Shown here piece after piece: positions 18,940 to 29,404 of a stretch of DNA of 64,000 nucleotides. Source of the DNA: Alphaproteobacteria bacterium (lineage in GTDB: Bacteria; Pseudomonadota; Alphaproteobacteria; Rhodobacterales; Rhodobacteraceae); the NCBI GenBank assembly GCA_030426685.1, contig JAUHYC010000003.1, positions 1 to 64,000 on the forward strand. Direction: 5' to 3'. Positions within the stretch are counted from its first letter, which is position 1; every line of letters starts with the position of its first letter. A program made the position numbers and the translations under genes. The notes below the pieces were generated by a model that worked only from the letters and a program-made list of their open reading frames with translations, did not search any database and was not told where the DNA came from.

Positions 18940-19932
18940 TCACAAGTCGATATCTAATATCACCGGAAAGTGGTCCGATGCGGTCAGCAATGCGTCACGC
19001 AGCTCGACATTGCGCCAACATGCAGCGTCCAGAAACGGATGCCAGATGCGCCATGCTGGATTGCGATGGCGCAGATCGTCGCTGATCATGATGTAATCCA
19101 GCAGAGCCTCAAGATAGCGCCCTTCTTCGGGCAGGGCAAAGCGCGCGGTAGCCGGAAGCGAGCCGGGACGCGGGCCCAGCGCCAACGCCGCGTGGGGATC
19201 ATAGAGGCCAGTCTTCAACAAAATCTCGACCGAAGAGCGACCGAACAGGTGCTCAAACTCGTCCAGCCCCGGCCCGTCATTCAGATCGCCCAGCAGAATA
19301 ACCGGCTCTTGCGCCGCGATATGGCCTTCGACCCTCCGGGCCAGCCAAACCGCCTGCGCCAGTTGCTTGCGGCGGTTGGCGATCGAGATGCGGATCATCT
19401 CGTCGCGTGATTCAGCCCCGTGAGGCGCCTTGGATTTCAGATGTGCCCCGATCAGGCGAAATTTCCCGCCTGAATCCGTTTCAATGGCCAACTCCATCGG
19501 AGGTTTTGAGAAACGCACCAGATCTTCGGTCGCATCGACATCCAGATCAATGCGGAATTCGCGGTCAAAACGAGGCGCATCGGTGTTCTCTAGCGGATCA
19601 TGGCGCGCCTTCAGCTTGCCCGGGTCATAAAGCAGCGCAAGCTCCTGATGAGTCTCGTTGGCAAAACCCATCACCGCGTGTGAAGTGCGCAGCTCAAAAA
19701 CTTCGGCAAAGCGCTGCAGGGCGCGGACGGTGTTTTGCGTTTTGCCTGTGTTGGGGGCTTCGACAATCAGCACCGCATCAGCGTCAATCGCAGTCAGAAC
19801 CTTTGCAATCGCCTCGATCTGCTGGGCCATTGTGACGTCCTGACGTCCGGACCAACTGTCGTCGACGATCAGATTGTCATTGCGATCGAACAAGTTGGCG
19901 AACCACTCGATATTATAGGTCGCCAGCCGCAT
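18940..19932 (-). CDS. Endonuclease/exonuclease/phosphatase family protein
   Basis: MRLATYNIEWFANLFDRNDNLIVDDSW...VILLGDLNDGPGLDEFEHLF...ASDHFPVILDIDL. Confidence 0.88.
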   Translation of the reverse strand: MRLATYNIEWFANLFDRNDNLIVDDSWSGRQDVTMAQQIEAIAKVLTAIDADAVLIVEAPNTGKTQNTVRALQRFAEVFELRTSHAVMGFANETHQELALLYDPGKLKARHDPLENTDAPRFDREFRIDLDVDATEDLVRFSKPPMELAIETDSGGKFRLIGAHLKSKAPHGAESRDEMIRISIANRRKQLAQAVWLARRVEGHIAAQEPVILLGDLNDGPGLDEFEHLFGRSSVEILLKTGLYDPHAALALGPRPGSLPATARFALPEEGRYLEALLDYIMISDDLRHRNPAWRIWHPFLDAACWRNVELRDALLTASDHFPVILDIDL

Positions 19933-19935
19933 GGT

Positions 19936-20616
19936 TCAGACCTTGGCGCCGTTGATCTCATCCCAGGCGCGGTTGATGTCGATCATCTTTTTTTCGGCCA
20001 GACGTACCGCTTCTTCGGGCACGCCCCGCGCCATCATCGCATCTGGATGGGTTTCGCGCACAAGTTTCCGCCAGACCTTGCGAATTTCGGACACGGGGGT
20101 GTCCGGAGACACGCCCAAAACGGTGTAGGGGTCGTTGGGCGCGTCCGGTACGAACCGGGCACGCAGGGCCTTAAACTGCGCGTCTGTCTGACCAAAGATG
20201 CGGCTGACCTGTTCGAGGAACTCATTCTCGTTCGGGTGATAGAACCCGTCCGCCATGGCGATGTGAAAGAGCCCTTCCATCAGGTCGCAAAGTGTTGTGC
20301 TGTCCTCGGCGAACATCCGGGCGATCCGGCGGGCATAATCCTGATATCCGGCCACATCCGTGCGGGCCATATCAAAGACCTTCGCCGCACCATCTTCATC
20401 TTCGGGCGCGATCTGGAACACTTCGCGGAAGGCAGTGACTTCATCCCGGGTCACCTGTCCGTCGGCCTTGGCCATCTTGGCCCCCAGCGCAACAACAGCA
20501 ATCGCAAAGGCCACCGAGCGTTCGGGTGGCGTGCGCAATTTCTCAAAAACCGCTGTCAGGCTTTCGCCCTGTGCAAGCGCATTCAGCGCATCGGTTATTC
20601 GGGTCCAGATCGACAT
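19936..20616 (-). CDS. DjlA-like protein with TerB-like and DnaJ domains
   Basis: FAIAVVALGAKMAKADGQVTRDEVTAFREVF...C-terminal PYTVLGVSPDTPVSEIRKVWRKLVRETHPDAMMARG. Confidence 0.88.
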   Translation of the reverse strand: MSIWTRITDALNALAQGESLTAVFEKLRTPPERSVAFAIAVVALGAKMAKADGQVTRDEVTAFREVFQIAPEDEDGAAKVFDMARTDVAGYQDYARRIARMFAEDSTTLCDLMEGLFHIAMADGFYHPNENEFLEQVSRIFGQTDAQFKALRARFVPDAPNDPYTVLGVSPDTPVSEIRKVWRKLVRETHPDAMMARGVPEEAVRLAEKKMIDINRAWDEINGAKV

Positions 20617-20661
20617 GGGCGCACCCTAGCGTGCCCCGGCGCTGCTGTCAGGTGCGACAGA

Positions 20662-21150
20662 TCACAGCGGGGTGAGTATTTTCTGCATCAGGATCAGGTC
20701 CAGCCATTGGCCCTGTTTCCGACCAACCTCTGACATCAGACCAACCTGCTCGAATCCGATCGCGGCATGAAAAGCGATGGCGTCAGGATTGGCCGAGGAA
20801 ATGCCCGCGACCAGGACATGTACGTTATCCGCTCTTGCCTGGGCCTCCAACGCGGCCATCAGCGCACGGCCGATCCCCCTGCCCCGCGCCTGAGGTGCCA
20901 ACTGGATCGAATGCTCTTGGCTGTGTGCATATCCCGGACCGGCTCTGAACGGCCCATAAGTAGCAAATCCAGCGATTCCACCGTCGATCACAACCACCAG
21001 AAACGCTGAACCTCGGGCCTCGATATCCGTCGCCACGCTCTCAATGCTGCGCAGATCGGTGGTGAAGGTCACAAGAGTGTCCCGGATGATCGCGTTCCAG
21101 AGCGCGGCAATGGCGGGCGCGTCTTGGGGTCCGGCGGGCCGTATCTTCAT
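20662..21150 (-). CDS. GNAT family N-acetyltransferase (start trimmed)
   Basis: [35 protein letters not shown]...[23 protein letters not shown]. Confidence 0.88.
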   Translation of the reverse strand: MKIRPAGPQDAPAIAALWNAIIRDTLVTFTTDLRSIESVATDIEARGSAFLVVVIDGGIAGFATYGPFRAGPGYAHSQEHSIQLAPQARGRGIGRALMAALEAQARADNVHVLVAGISSANPDAIAFHAAIGFEQVGLMSEVGRKQGQWLDLILMQKILTPL

Positions 21151-21749
21151 TCCAGCACCCGCAGGCCATGTGGTGTTTCGATTTCGGCGCGCAAACCCGC
21201 GGGGCCGCTGTCGAACACGACATGTCCCAGCGCGCCCAGCCCCTTCGCCAGCTCCAGCGCGTCTGGGTGGCAAACGATCAGGCGGCGCAACCGGCAGCCA
21301 CTGTCCTGCAACATCTGGGCCGGATGCAGATCGCCCTGCCACTGAATGAGCGCCGGGAAAAGGTTATCAAACGGCAAACGCCCATTGGGTGGCACCGCCA
21401 TCCGCCAGCGCAGGGCGCCGCGACTCAGATCAACGGGCAGACCCACACCGTCGGGAAAGACCGTGAGAGAGGCGTCGATATCCGGAACCCGGCAAATCCA
21501 GTTGGTCAGCCGGGGAGACCCTTTGAAACGATCCAGATCAAACCAGCGAGTCCTCTGCGGATTGGGTGCCAGAGGATCAATGGCTATTGCCTCCAGATAC
21601 AGACCGTCCCGCAGGCCCAGAAGCCGATTATGGGTTCCGAACTTATCGTGTTTGCCACCCGCCTGCAACGCTACGCCCAGCGCCTGTTCAATATGGGCCG
21701 AAGCCTCTTCAAGCGTTTCGCCCGCAACCGCCAGATGATCCAGAAACAT
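21147..21749 (-). CDS. VOC/glyoxalase-like domain protein
   Basis: [62 protein letters not shown]. Confidence 0.82.
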   Translation of the reverse strand: MFLDHLAVAGETLEEASAHIEQALGVALQAGGKHDKFGTHNRLLGLRDGLYLEAIAIDPLAPNPQRTRWFDLDRFKGSPRLTNWICRVPDIDASLTVFPDGVGLPVDLSRGALRWRMAVPPNGRLPFDNLFPALIQWQGDLHPAQMLQDSGCRLRRLIVCHPDALELAKGLGALGHVVFDSGPAGLRAEIETPHGLRVLE

Positions 21750-21857
21750 GACAAAACCCCTCCAAAGGCAAACGACCAGACCGCATCGATCTGGTCGCAT
21801 GTTTTCGCCAAAGTTGCAGGATCACAAGATTTTTCGACGAAAAATCTTGGCCCCGTC

Positions 21858-23984
21858 TCAGCCGCGCGCCTCAGCAATCAGGCTCAGGATGTCCTGTGCC
21901 GCTTCGGGGATGTTTGTGCCCGGACCAAAGATCGCCTTCACGCCGTGGTCATAGAGGAACTGATAGTCCTGCTGCGGGATCACGCCACCACAGATGACGA
22001 TGATATCCTCGGCGCCCGCCTTCTTGAGCTCTTCGACCAGTTGCGGAGCAAGCGTCTTATGCCCCGCTGCCTGCGAGGAAATCCCGACCACGTGGACGTC
22101 ATTGTCCACCGCATCCTGCGCCGCCTCGGCCGGTGTCTGGAACAGCGGGCCGACATCCACGTCGAACCCGATATCGGCGAACGCGGTCGCAATCACCTTT
22201 GCCCCCCGGTCATGACCGTCCTGCCCCATCTTGACCACCAGCAGACGCGGGCGGCGACCTTCGGCCTCGGCAAATTCCTCAATGGATTTCTGGATGGCGG
22301 CAAAGCCTTCGTCGCCCTCGTAGGCTGCGCCATAGACACCGGCCAGCGTTTTCACTTCGGCGCGGTGACGACCGAACTCTTTCTCCATTGCCATGCTGAT
22401 CTCTCCTACGGATGCGCGGGCGCGGGCGGCCTCGACTGCGGCAGCCAGCAGGTTGCCGCCGTTGCGGGCGGTGGTGGTCAGGGCATCCAGTGCAGCCTGA
22501 CAGGCGGCCTCATCACGCGTTGCACGAATGCGTTCCAGACGCGCGACCTGAGCCTCGCGCACGGCAACGTTGTCGACGTCCAGAATGTCGATCGGGTCTT
22601 CCTGTTCCTTGCGGTATTTGTTGACCCCGACGATCACCTCGTCACCCCGGTCAATCATGGCCTGACGGCGGGCGGCGCTTTCTTCAATCCGCAGCTTGGG
22701 CATGCCAGAGGCCACAGCCTTGGTCATACCGCCCATCTCCTCGACCTCCTCCATCAGCGCCCAGGCCTTTTCGATGAGCTCATTGGTCAGGCTTTCGACA
22801 TAGTAGGACCCGGCCAGCGGATCGACCACATCGGTCACCCCGGTTTCTTCCTGCAGTACCAATTGCGTGTTCCGCGCGATGCGCGCCGAAAAATCAGTTG
22901 GCAGCGCAATCGCTTCGTCCAGCGCATTGGTGTGTAGCGACTGGGTGCCGCCCAGAACCGCGCTCATCGCCTCATAGGCGGTGCGGATCACATTGTTATA
23001 GGGGTCCTGCTCCTGCAGCGAGACGCCGGAGGTCTGGCAATGGGTCCGCAACATCTTGGACCGCTCGGACTTCGCGCCGAAATCGGTCATCACCCGGTGC
23101 CACAATGTACGGGCCGCACGCAGCTTGGCAATCTCCATGAAGAAGTTCATGCCGATGGCAAAGAAGAAGGACAGGCGCCCCGCGAACTTATCCACGTCCA
23201 TCCCGGCCTCGGTCGCGGCGCGCACGTATTCGCGGCCATCCGCCAGCGTATAGGCCAGTTCCTGCACAAGGTTCGCACCGGCCTCCTGCATGTGATAGCC
23301 CGAGATCGAAATCGAGTTGAATTTGGGCATCTCGTTCGAGGTATAGTCGATGATGTCCGAGATGATCTTCATCGACGGCTCGGGTGGGTAAATGTAGGTG
23401 TTGCGCACCATGAACTCTTTCAGAATATCGTTCTGAATGGTGCCGGACAGGACGGATTTGTCATGGCCCTGCTCTTCACCCGCCACAATGAAACTGGCCA
23501 GAACCGGGATCACCGCGCCGTTCATGGTCATCGAGACCGACACCTTGTCGAGCGGAATGCCGTCGAACAGGATCTTCATGTCTTCAACTGAATCGATGGC
23601 CACACCGGCCTTGCCCACATCTCCGACCACGCGCGGGTGGTCGCTGTCATAGCCGCGGTGTGTCGCCAGATCGAAAGCAACCGAGACGCCCTGCTGACCG
23701 GCCGCCAGATTGCGGCGGTAAAACGCGTTCGATTCCTCTGCCGTCGAGAACCCCGCATACTGCCGAATGGTCCATGGACGACCTGCATACATCGTGGCCT
23801 TCACCCCCCGCGTGAACGGCCCAAAGCCCGGCAGCGAGTCCATGTGTGGTAGATCGGCGGTGTCGTCCTGGGTATAGAGCGGTTTGACAGAGATGCCTTC
23901 CAACGTCTCTTTGTTCAGATCCTGCAAGGGGCGTCCGCGCAGCTCTTTCTCAGCCAGCGCCTGCCAGTCCTTCGTATCGGTCAT
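21858..23984 (-). CDS. scpA: Methylmalonyl-CoA mutase
   Basis: 708 aa; [57 protein letters not shown]...B12 motif [30 protein letters not shown]. Confidence 0.97.
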   Translation of the reverse strand: MTDTKDWQALAEKELRGRPLQDLNKETLEGISVKPLYTQDDTADLPHMDSLPGFGPFTRGVKATMYAGRPWTIRQYAGFSTAEESNAFYRRNLAAGQQGVSVAFDLATHRGYDSDHPRVVGDVGKAGVAIDSVEDMKILFDGIPLDKVSVSMTMNGAVIPVLASFIVAGEEQGHDKSVLSGTIQNDILKEFMVRNTYIYPPEPSMKIISDIIDYTSNEMPKFNSISISGYHMQEAGANLVQELAYTLADGREYVRAATEAGMDVDKFAGRLSFFFAIGMNFFMEIAKLRAARTLWHRVMTDFGAKSERSKMLRTHCQTSGVSLQEQDPYNNVIRTAYEAMSAVLGGTQSLHTNALDEAIALPTDFSARIARNTQLVLQEETGVTDVVDPLAGSYYVESLTNELIEKAWALMEEVEEMGGMTKAVASGMPKLRIEESAARRQAMIDRGDEVIVGVNKYRKEQEDPIDILDVDNVAVREAQVARLERIRATRDEAACQAALDALTTTARNGGNLLAAAVEAARARASVGEISMAMEKEFGRHRAEVKTLAGVYGAAYEGDEGFAAIQKSIEEFAEAEGRRPRLLVVKMGQDGHDRGAKVIATAFADIGFDVDVGPLFQTPAEAAQDAVDNDVHVVGISSQAAGHKTLAPQLVEELKKAGAEDIIVICGGVIPQQDYQFLYDHGVKAIFGPGTNIPEAAQDILSLIAEARG

Positions 23985-24796
23985 TTCGAGTTCCTCTCGT
24001 CCATTCGGATTTCGGCGGGAAGTGCACCGCCAAGATTGGTGTTCGGTTGATGCAAAAGCCGGGCCAGACCGTCAGCGCCTGAAACGAGCCAGTCCAGATC
24101 ATCCGCGTAATCGCTCCACAGTTTGATGGAGTGAGTGGTTGTGAAACTATGTTTGCGGTTGCCGCGCACCGCGTTCCGCCATTTGTCACTGTGGTCACGC
24201 GGGGCTGTGCAGCCGGTTATCTGATGCAACTGATCGTCGGGATTTCCCGCAAGATCCTCAAACGGCAAAACCAGCATCAGGGCATCAGGAAACGCGCTTG
24301 TAATGTCGATGATGACGTCCTGCCAGCGCCGCCGGTTTTGGACAATTTGCGTCCAGCCAGCAGGTGAAACTCGAGCGTGACCACGTTTATGACGATAAGC
24401 CTCAGCCGAGCTCCAATATGTGTCCAGTGCACGGATATTCAGAGCTATTTTTGTTACGCGACCATTGAACGCGTCGGCCAGAAACTGCGCGCGTTCCTTT
24501 GCATTGGGGTACAGTGCTTTGAACCGGAAATTCGTGCTCATCGTACCGACAAAATTTTCCTCGCTGATGACCAACTGACTGATCCCATTTCGCTCGAACA
24601 CGTCCAGATCATGGAAAATCCGATTGCAAACTTCGGTGGTCAGGTTCCGCAGGCTGTTCAGACCATTCTCACGCGTGCGTTCGGGACCCCAGTAGCCGAT
24701 TCCCTGACGCTTGAGCGCCACGGAATTGATGCTCATATACTCCTGAAAACTGGAGGTTGCGCAGCGATGTGCGCCGAAGTGGAGGATCAGGTCCAT
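23981..24796 (-). CDS. Sulfotransferase-like P-loop protein
   Basis: [37 protein letters not shown] (PAPS-binding-like P-loop); stop overlaps scpA start as ATGA. Confidence 0.65.
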   Translation of the reverse strand: MDLILHFGAHRCATSSFQEYMSINSVALKRQGIGYWGPERTRENGLNSLRNLTTEVCNRIFHDLDVFERNGISQLVISEENFVGTMSTNFRFKALYPNAKERAQFLADAFNGRVTKIALNIRALDTYWSSAEAYRHKRGHARVSPAGWTQIVQNRRRWQDVIIDITSAFPDALMLVLPFEDLAGNPDDQLHQITGCTAPRDHSDKWRNAVRGNRKHSFTTTHSIKLWSDYADDLDWLVSGADGLARLLHQPNTNLGGALPAEIRMDERNSK

Positions 24797-24967
24797 GCGT
24801 CTGCCCTCCTGATCGTATCAAACAAGGTCACGGGGCAACCTTCAGGTGGTTTGGGGGCCATGCCTGTGTCCGGCGCCCGGCAGGCGCGCAATTTTTTGGT
24901 GGGCAAAGACAATTCGCCGGTCGCTTTCGTCCGCGCAGCAGCTATATTCAATGGAACAGGAGGCCCC

Positions 24968-25414
24968 ATGACACGCACGCTTGCCCTTGTTTTCTCGGCA
25001 CTATTCCCGCTGGCCACCCTGGCCGCAGACGGGTCCGCTCCTGCGGAAGACGCCTTTGTCCGCCCCGCCGGAGATAGCGTGCTGAGCGAGTTTCTTTGGG
25101 TCAAGCGGCCCATCATCGTCTTTGCCGATACCTCTGCGGACCCTCGATTCCAACAGCAGATCGACATGCTGGTTGAGGGTGAGGACGCAATGCGCGACCG
25201 CGATGTGGTTGTGCTGACCGATACCGACCCGGCGGCGCGATCGCCGATCCGTGCGGAGTTGCGCCCGCGCGGGTTCCAGATGGTGTTTGTCGACAAGGAC
25301 GGAGTGGTCAAGCTGCGCAAACCCGCACCGTGGAGCGTGCGCGAGATCGGACGGTCCATCGACAAGACCCCTCTGCGCGAACGCGAGATCCGCGACCGGC
25401 GCGAGGGCGGCTGA
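24968..25414 (+). CDS. DUF4174-like secreted protein (start trimmed from 24377)
   Basis: Signal peptide MTRTLALVFSALFPLATLAAD; FLWVKRPIIVFADTSADPRFQQQIDMLVEGEDAMRDRDVVVLTDTD...LRPRGFQMVFVDKDGVVKLRKPAPWSVREIGRSIDKTPLRERE. Confidence 0.82.
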   Translation: MTRTLALVFSALFPLATLAADGSAPAEDAFVRPAGDSVLSEFLWVKRPIIVFADTSADPRFQQQIDMLVEGEDAMRDRDVVVLTDTDPAARSPIRAELRPRGFQMVFVDKDGVVKLRKPAPWSVREIGRSIDKTPLREREIRDRREGG

Positions 25415-25490
25415 GCACTTTTGCCACACCCAACGGCTCGGGCATCTTCTGCCAGAGACCATTGAGGATATGACAAAAGCGCCGACATGA

Positions 25491-27536
25491 TCACTCGAAT
25501 TCCATGATCACATCATCCACGGCAAGGCTGTCGCCGGGGCCTGCATTGATCTTGGACACCGTGCCTTTTTTCTCGGCGCGCAGGATGTTTTCCATCTTCA
25601 TCGCCTCGACGGTGCACAGTGCCTGACCTTCCTGAACCTCCTGCCCCACTTCGACATCGACCTTCACGATCAGGCCGGGCATCGGGCAGAGCAGCATTTT
25701 CGAAGTATCGGGCGGCAGCTTTTCCGGCATCATACGGGCCAATTCGGCCTGGCGCGGGGTGCGCACATGCACTTTCATGTCCGCGCCCCGGTTGCGAATG
25801 CGGAACCCGCCCGAGACCTTGCCAACTTTCAGAACCAGCGGGCTGCCATCGACGTCCAGAACCGCCAGTTGATCGCCCGGTGTCCAGTCCGAGGCGACCC
25901 GATGCACACCACCGCCCGCAAAGGTCACGGTTGAGCCGCTCGGATCGGCCTCAATCGTCACGTTGTATTCGTGGCCCTGCAGAGTGACCGACCATTCTGT
26001 GCCCACCTTGCGTTCGTGATTGTCCATGCGACCCGATACGCGGGTGCGGCGGATCTCGGCGACACGATGCATCGCCGCGCAGGAGGCTGCGATGCGGCGC
26101 AGGTCATCCTCGTGCAAGGTCACACCCTCGAACCCGTCGGGATATTCCTCGGCGATGAAGGCGGTGGTCATGTCGCCGCTGACGAATTTCGGGTGATCCA
26201 TTACTGCCGACAGGAAAGGCAGGTTGTGGCCGATACCTTCCACCTCGAAACTGTCCAGCGCCACCCGCATCGCCTCGATTGCCTGCTCGCGGGTTGGGGC
26301 CCAGGTGCAGAGCTTGGCGATCATCGGGTCGTAATACATCGAAATCTCACCGCCTTCGTAGACGCCGGTATCGTTGCGCACCGCCGTCGCACCGTTTGGC
26401 GCTTCGCCCTGCCATTTGCCGTTTTCCAGCAGCGGACCGGCGGCGGTTTCCTGCGGAGGACGATAGCGCGTCAGGCGGCCGATTGAGGGCAGGAAACCGC
26501 GATATGGATCCTCGGCATAAAGCCGGTTCTCAATCGCCCAGCCGTTTAGCCGCACGTCATCCTGCGTGATACTCAGCTTTTCACCGGCAGCTACGCGGAT
26601 CATCTGCTCGACCAGGTCGACGCCAGTGATCAGTTCGGTGACGGGGTGCTCCACCTGCAGGCGGGTATTCATTTCCAGGAAATAGAAATTCTTTTCGCCA
26701 TCGACAATGAACTCCACCGTTCCGGCACTGGCATAGTTCACCGCCTTGGCCAGAGCGACCGCCTGTTCACCCATCGCCTTGCGGGTCTCGGGGTCGAGGA
26801 AAGGCGACGGAGCCTCTTCCACCACTTTCTGGTTACGGCGCTGGATCGAACATTCCCGCTCGCCCAGATAGATGCCGTTACCGTGACTGTCGCAGAGCAC
26901 CTGAATTTCGATATGGCGCGGCTGGGTCACGAATTTCTCGATGAAAATCCGGTCATCACCAAAGGAATTCGCCGCCTCGTTCTTGGACGACTGGAATCCC
27001 TCACGCGCCTCTTCATCGTTCCACGCGATCCGCATGCCCTTGCCACCGCCGCCGGCACTGGCTTTGATCATTACCGGATAGCCGATATCGTTTGAGATTT
27101 TCACGGCCTCATCGGCGTCTTCGATCAGGCCCATATAGCCGGGCACCGTCGAAACCCCCGCTTCCTGAGCGATTTTCTTTGAGGTGATCTTGTCGCCCAT
27201 GCTTTCGATGGCTCCGACCGGAGGGCCGACGAACGCCACCCCTTCAGCATCCAGCGCCTCGGCGAATTTCGAATTTTCCGACAGAAAGCCGTAGCCGGGA
27301 TGTACGGCCTGCGCGCCGCTTTGACGGATCGCGTCCATCACCTTGTCAATCACGATATAGGACTGGTTCGCAGGCGGAGGGCCGATATGCACCGCCTCAT
27401 CCGCCATCGAGACATGCAGGGCATTCTTGTCCGCATCCGAATAGATGGCGACGGTGCCGATTCCCATTTTGCGGGCGGTCTTGATGACCCGGCAGGCGAT
27501 CTCGCCCCGGTTGGCGATCAGGATCTTGTTGAACAT
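25491..27536 (-). CDS. pccA: Propionyl-CoA carboxylase alpha (biotin) subunit
   Basis: MFNKILIANRGEIACRVIKTARKMGIGTVAIYSDADKNALHV...C-terminal biotin site VEAMKMENILRAEKKG. Confidence 0.95.
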   Translation of the reverse strand: MFNKILIANRGEIACRVIKTARKMGIGTVAIYSDADKNALHVSMADEAVHIGPPPANQSYIVIDKVMDAIRQSGAQAVHPGYGFLSENSKFAEALDAEGVAFVGPPVGAIESMGDKITSKKIAQEAGVSTVPGYMGLIEDADEAVKISNDIGYPVMIKASAGGGGKGMRIAWNDEEAREGFQSSKNEAANSFGDDRIFIEKFVTQPRHIEIQVLCDSHGNGIYLGERECSIQRRNQKVVEEAPSPFLDPETRKAMGEQAVALAKAVNYASAGTVEFIVDGEKNFYFLEMNTRLQVEHPVTELITGVDLVEQMIRVAAGEKLSITQDDVRLNGWAIENRLYAEDPYRGFLPSIGRLTRYRPPQETAAGPLLENGKWQGEAPNGATAVRNDTGVYEGGEISMYYDPMIAKLCTWAPTREQAIEAMRVALDSFEVEGIGHNLPFLSAVMDHPKFVSGDMTTAFIAEEYPDGFEGVTLHEDDLRRIAASCAAMHRVAEIRRTRVSGRMDNHERKVGTEWSVTLQGHEYNVTIEADPSGSTVTFAGGGVHRVASDWTPGDQLAVLDVDGSPLVLKVGKVSGGFRIRNRGADMKVHVRTPRQAELARMMPEKLPPDTSKMLLCPMPGLIVKVDVEVGQEVQEGQALCTVEAMKMENILRAEKKGTVSKINAGPGDSLAVDDVIMEFE

Positions 27537-27653
27537 GGAACGTCCTTTTGTCTTGGGGTTCGGGAAACGCAAAACGCCGCCGCAGGGCGCGAACCCCACG
27601 ACGGCGTGATGCGTAATGACGACCGGGGCGACGGACGCCCCGAAGTTATTGCG

Positions 27654-27857
27654 TTAGTTACAGTTGTTCTGCGTCTTGCAGTAGAGCACGTTGCCAGCGG
27701 CCCCGACCACGGCTCCGAACAGCGGGTCCGAGTTGAGGACGGCCGCGCCCACCGCGCCTGCACCGCCGCCAAGCAGCGCCTGCTCTCCAGTGCTGTCCCC
27801 GCAGGCCGCGAGGCCCGCGCAGGTCGCTGCTGCAAGGATAAGTTTCGAGAATCGCAT
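27654..27857 (-). CDS. Small putative lipoprotein
   Basis: MRFSKLILAAATCAGLAACGDSTGEQALLGGGAGAVGAAVLNSDPLFGAVVGAAGNVLYCKTQNNCN; lipobox LAAC, Gly-rich segment. Confidence 0.75.
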   Translation of the reverse strand: MRFSKLILAAATCAGLAACGDSTGEQALLGGGAGAVGAAVLNSDPLFGAVVGAAGNVLYCKTQNNCN

Positions 27858-27989
27858 GATGTCTGCCCTTTTTGGAATTTTGACGTCTTTGTCGGCAGAT
27901 GCTCCATTCCTGCGTTGTTATTCAATATCAAACGCCGGAATTCAGAGTTATGCGCAGTTTTTTGCTGTTTTTTGCCCGGTTTCGGCAAA

Positions 27990-28036
27990 AAGAAAAACGC
28001 GGGCAGGACTATGTGGGGATCACAAGCCTGCCCGCG
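27990..28036 (-). terminator. Probable rho-independent terminator (minus strand)
   Basis: 10-bp inverted repeat CGCGGGCAGG...CCTGCCCGCG (27998..28007 / 28027..28036) followed on the minus strand by TTTTTCTTTTT. Confidence 0.6.
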
Positions 28037-28395
28037 GAAGGAAGGGGTACGGAATAGTAGGTGCTTGTGCGACGCAGGCAAAGTAGAGTCGCACGGCTCA
28101 TTCACCATGCACAGCACAATTCCGGGCGCAAAGCAGAGATTGTTTCCAAATGAAATTCCGGCTGAAACCTGCCCATATGGCAAGAACCCGCGCAAAATAG
28201 CGCCGACGCCTTTGCGGCCTTGCCTGCCTTCCCCAAAGAAAGAATCCGACGCGTTTCCGATGATGATCTCTGTCGCAACAAGGCCGCCCCGTTCCACGAC
28301 CCGGAGCAGAATCAACGCGTTACTCTGCCCGTTCGCTTGCAGGGTGACACCGACATGACCCGGTCGAGTGTTATGCGCGACAGCTCCAGGCACGA

Positions 28396-28749
28396 TCAGC
28401 CTTCCCCTTCGAAAATCTCTGGGAACGACTGGCGCGCCGCGTCCGGGTCAATCACAAGCATCGCCTCATAGCTGGCGGTATCAAACGGATCTTCCGCGGC
28501 AATGACCTCGCGCCCGAACAGCCAGCTAAGCCGTCCTGCATCCAGATTGCCCCGCTCAAACGGCTGATCCCCAAAATGCGCCCACAGCGCCTCCATAAAG
28601 GCTGCATCCGCGCGTTTGTCCGCCGGTTTGCGATCCCGGTACCTCTCGCGCCGGGTCAGGGGCGTTACGCCCTTGGGATTGGCCCGCCGGATAGTGAACT
28701 GAAAGTCAGTTCCAGTCAGGCGACCGGGAAATCCACGGTGTTTCAGCAT
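28396..28749 (-). CDS. Hypothetical protein in the pcc locus
   Basis: 117 aa, FQFTIRRANPKGVTPLTRRERYRDRKPADKRADAAFMEALWAHFGDQPFERGNL. Confidence 0.6.
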   Translation of the reverse strand: MLKHRGFPGRLTGTDFQFTIRRANPKGVTPLTRRERYRDRKPADKRADAAFMEALWAHFGDQPFERGNLDAGRLSWLFGREVIAAEDPFDTASYEAMLVIDPDAARQSFPEIFEGEG

Positions 28750-28885
28750 GGGAACACCCCGTTGTCCAAGGTTCTGAAAAGGCTGAGAGACCGGCGCTGT
28801 TGCCGAAGCAAAGTAATCATATGCACCTCCAAATTCGCATCGTTGTATTGGAATGCTCTGGGGTCATGGCATTGACTGTTCATGA

Positions 28886-29371
28886 TCAGAGCCCCTCCCA
28901 GATACATTGGGATTGCTCCAGCCGGTAGGCCTCGAAAAACTGCGTGGCATCCGGGACAGTTGCGCCGAACGCAAGCGGCCGATCCGAGAATGAGATCACC
29001 ACGCGGGCCGGATCCAACGCATGCTGGGCGACATAGGGTACGGCCAGCGTCTGGCACAGATGCTCCATATCGATCACCGCCACATCATAAGTGATGCGCC
29101 CCACCGTCGATCCGATTTTAGGTGCGATAAAACGAAACCGCACCCAAAGCTCGCCCGGGTTAGTATCCAAAAGCACATTGCTGAGTTCGACCGGCTGCCC
29201 CGAAGGGACAGGCACGAGACTACCGGCCTGCGCCGGCCCCATCACCCCCGCCAGACTCGCAGCGACTACCAGAACCCGGCCCCGCGCCCTTTTGTAGCGG
29301 GCGGCTCCCTCCTGGGTCGGTCGCTTGACCTGCGAAGGCCGCGCGATCTTATGTGTGGCAGAGTGATACAT
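28886..29371 (-). CDS. DUF6497-like protein
   Basis: VPSGQPVELSNVLLDTNPGELWVRFRFIAPKIGSTVGRITYDVAVIDMEHLCQTLAVPYVAQHALDPARVVISFSDRPLAFGATVPDATQFFEAYRLEQSQCIWEGL. Confidence 0.65.
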   Translation of the reverse strand: MYHSATHKIARPSQVKRPTQEGAARYKRARGRVLVVAASLAGVMGPAQAGSLVPVPSGQPVELSNVLLDTNPGELWVRFRFIAPKIGSTVGRITYDVAVIDMEHLCQTLAVPYVAQHALDPARVVISFSDRPLAFGATVPDATQFFEAYRLEQSQCIWEGL

Positions 29372-29404
29372 GAAACAGCCGCGATTGCGTTTTGCCCTCA
29401 GCCC

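Noticed and set aside
21168-22937. 589-aa plus-strand ORF
   Set aside because: Antisense to the VOC protein and scpA, both strongly recognisable on the minus strand.
24377-24967. 5' extension of the DUF4174-like ORF
   Set aside because: Antisense to the sulfotransferase-like gene; a signal peptide starts at 24968.
27518-28393. 291-aa minus-strand ORF upstream of pccA
   Set aside because: Runs through a probable terminator and over the small lipoprotein and pccA start in another frame; no recognisable domain. The first ~150 aa could merit a blastp, but I cannot support it as a gene.
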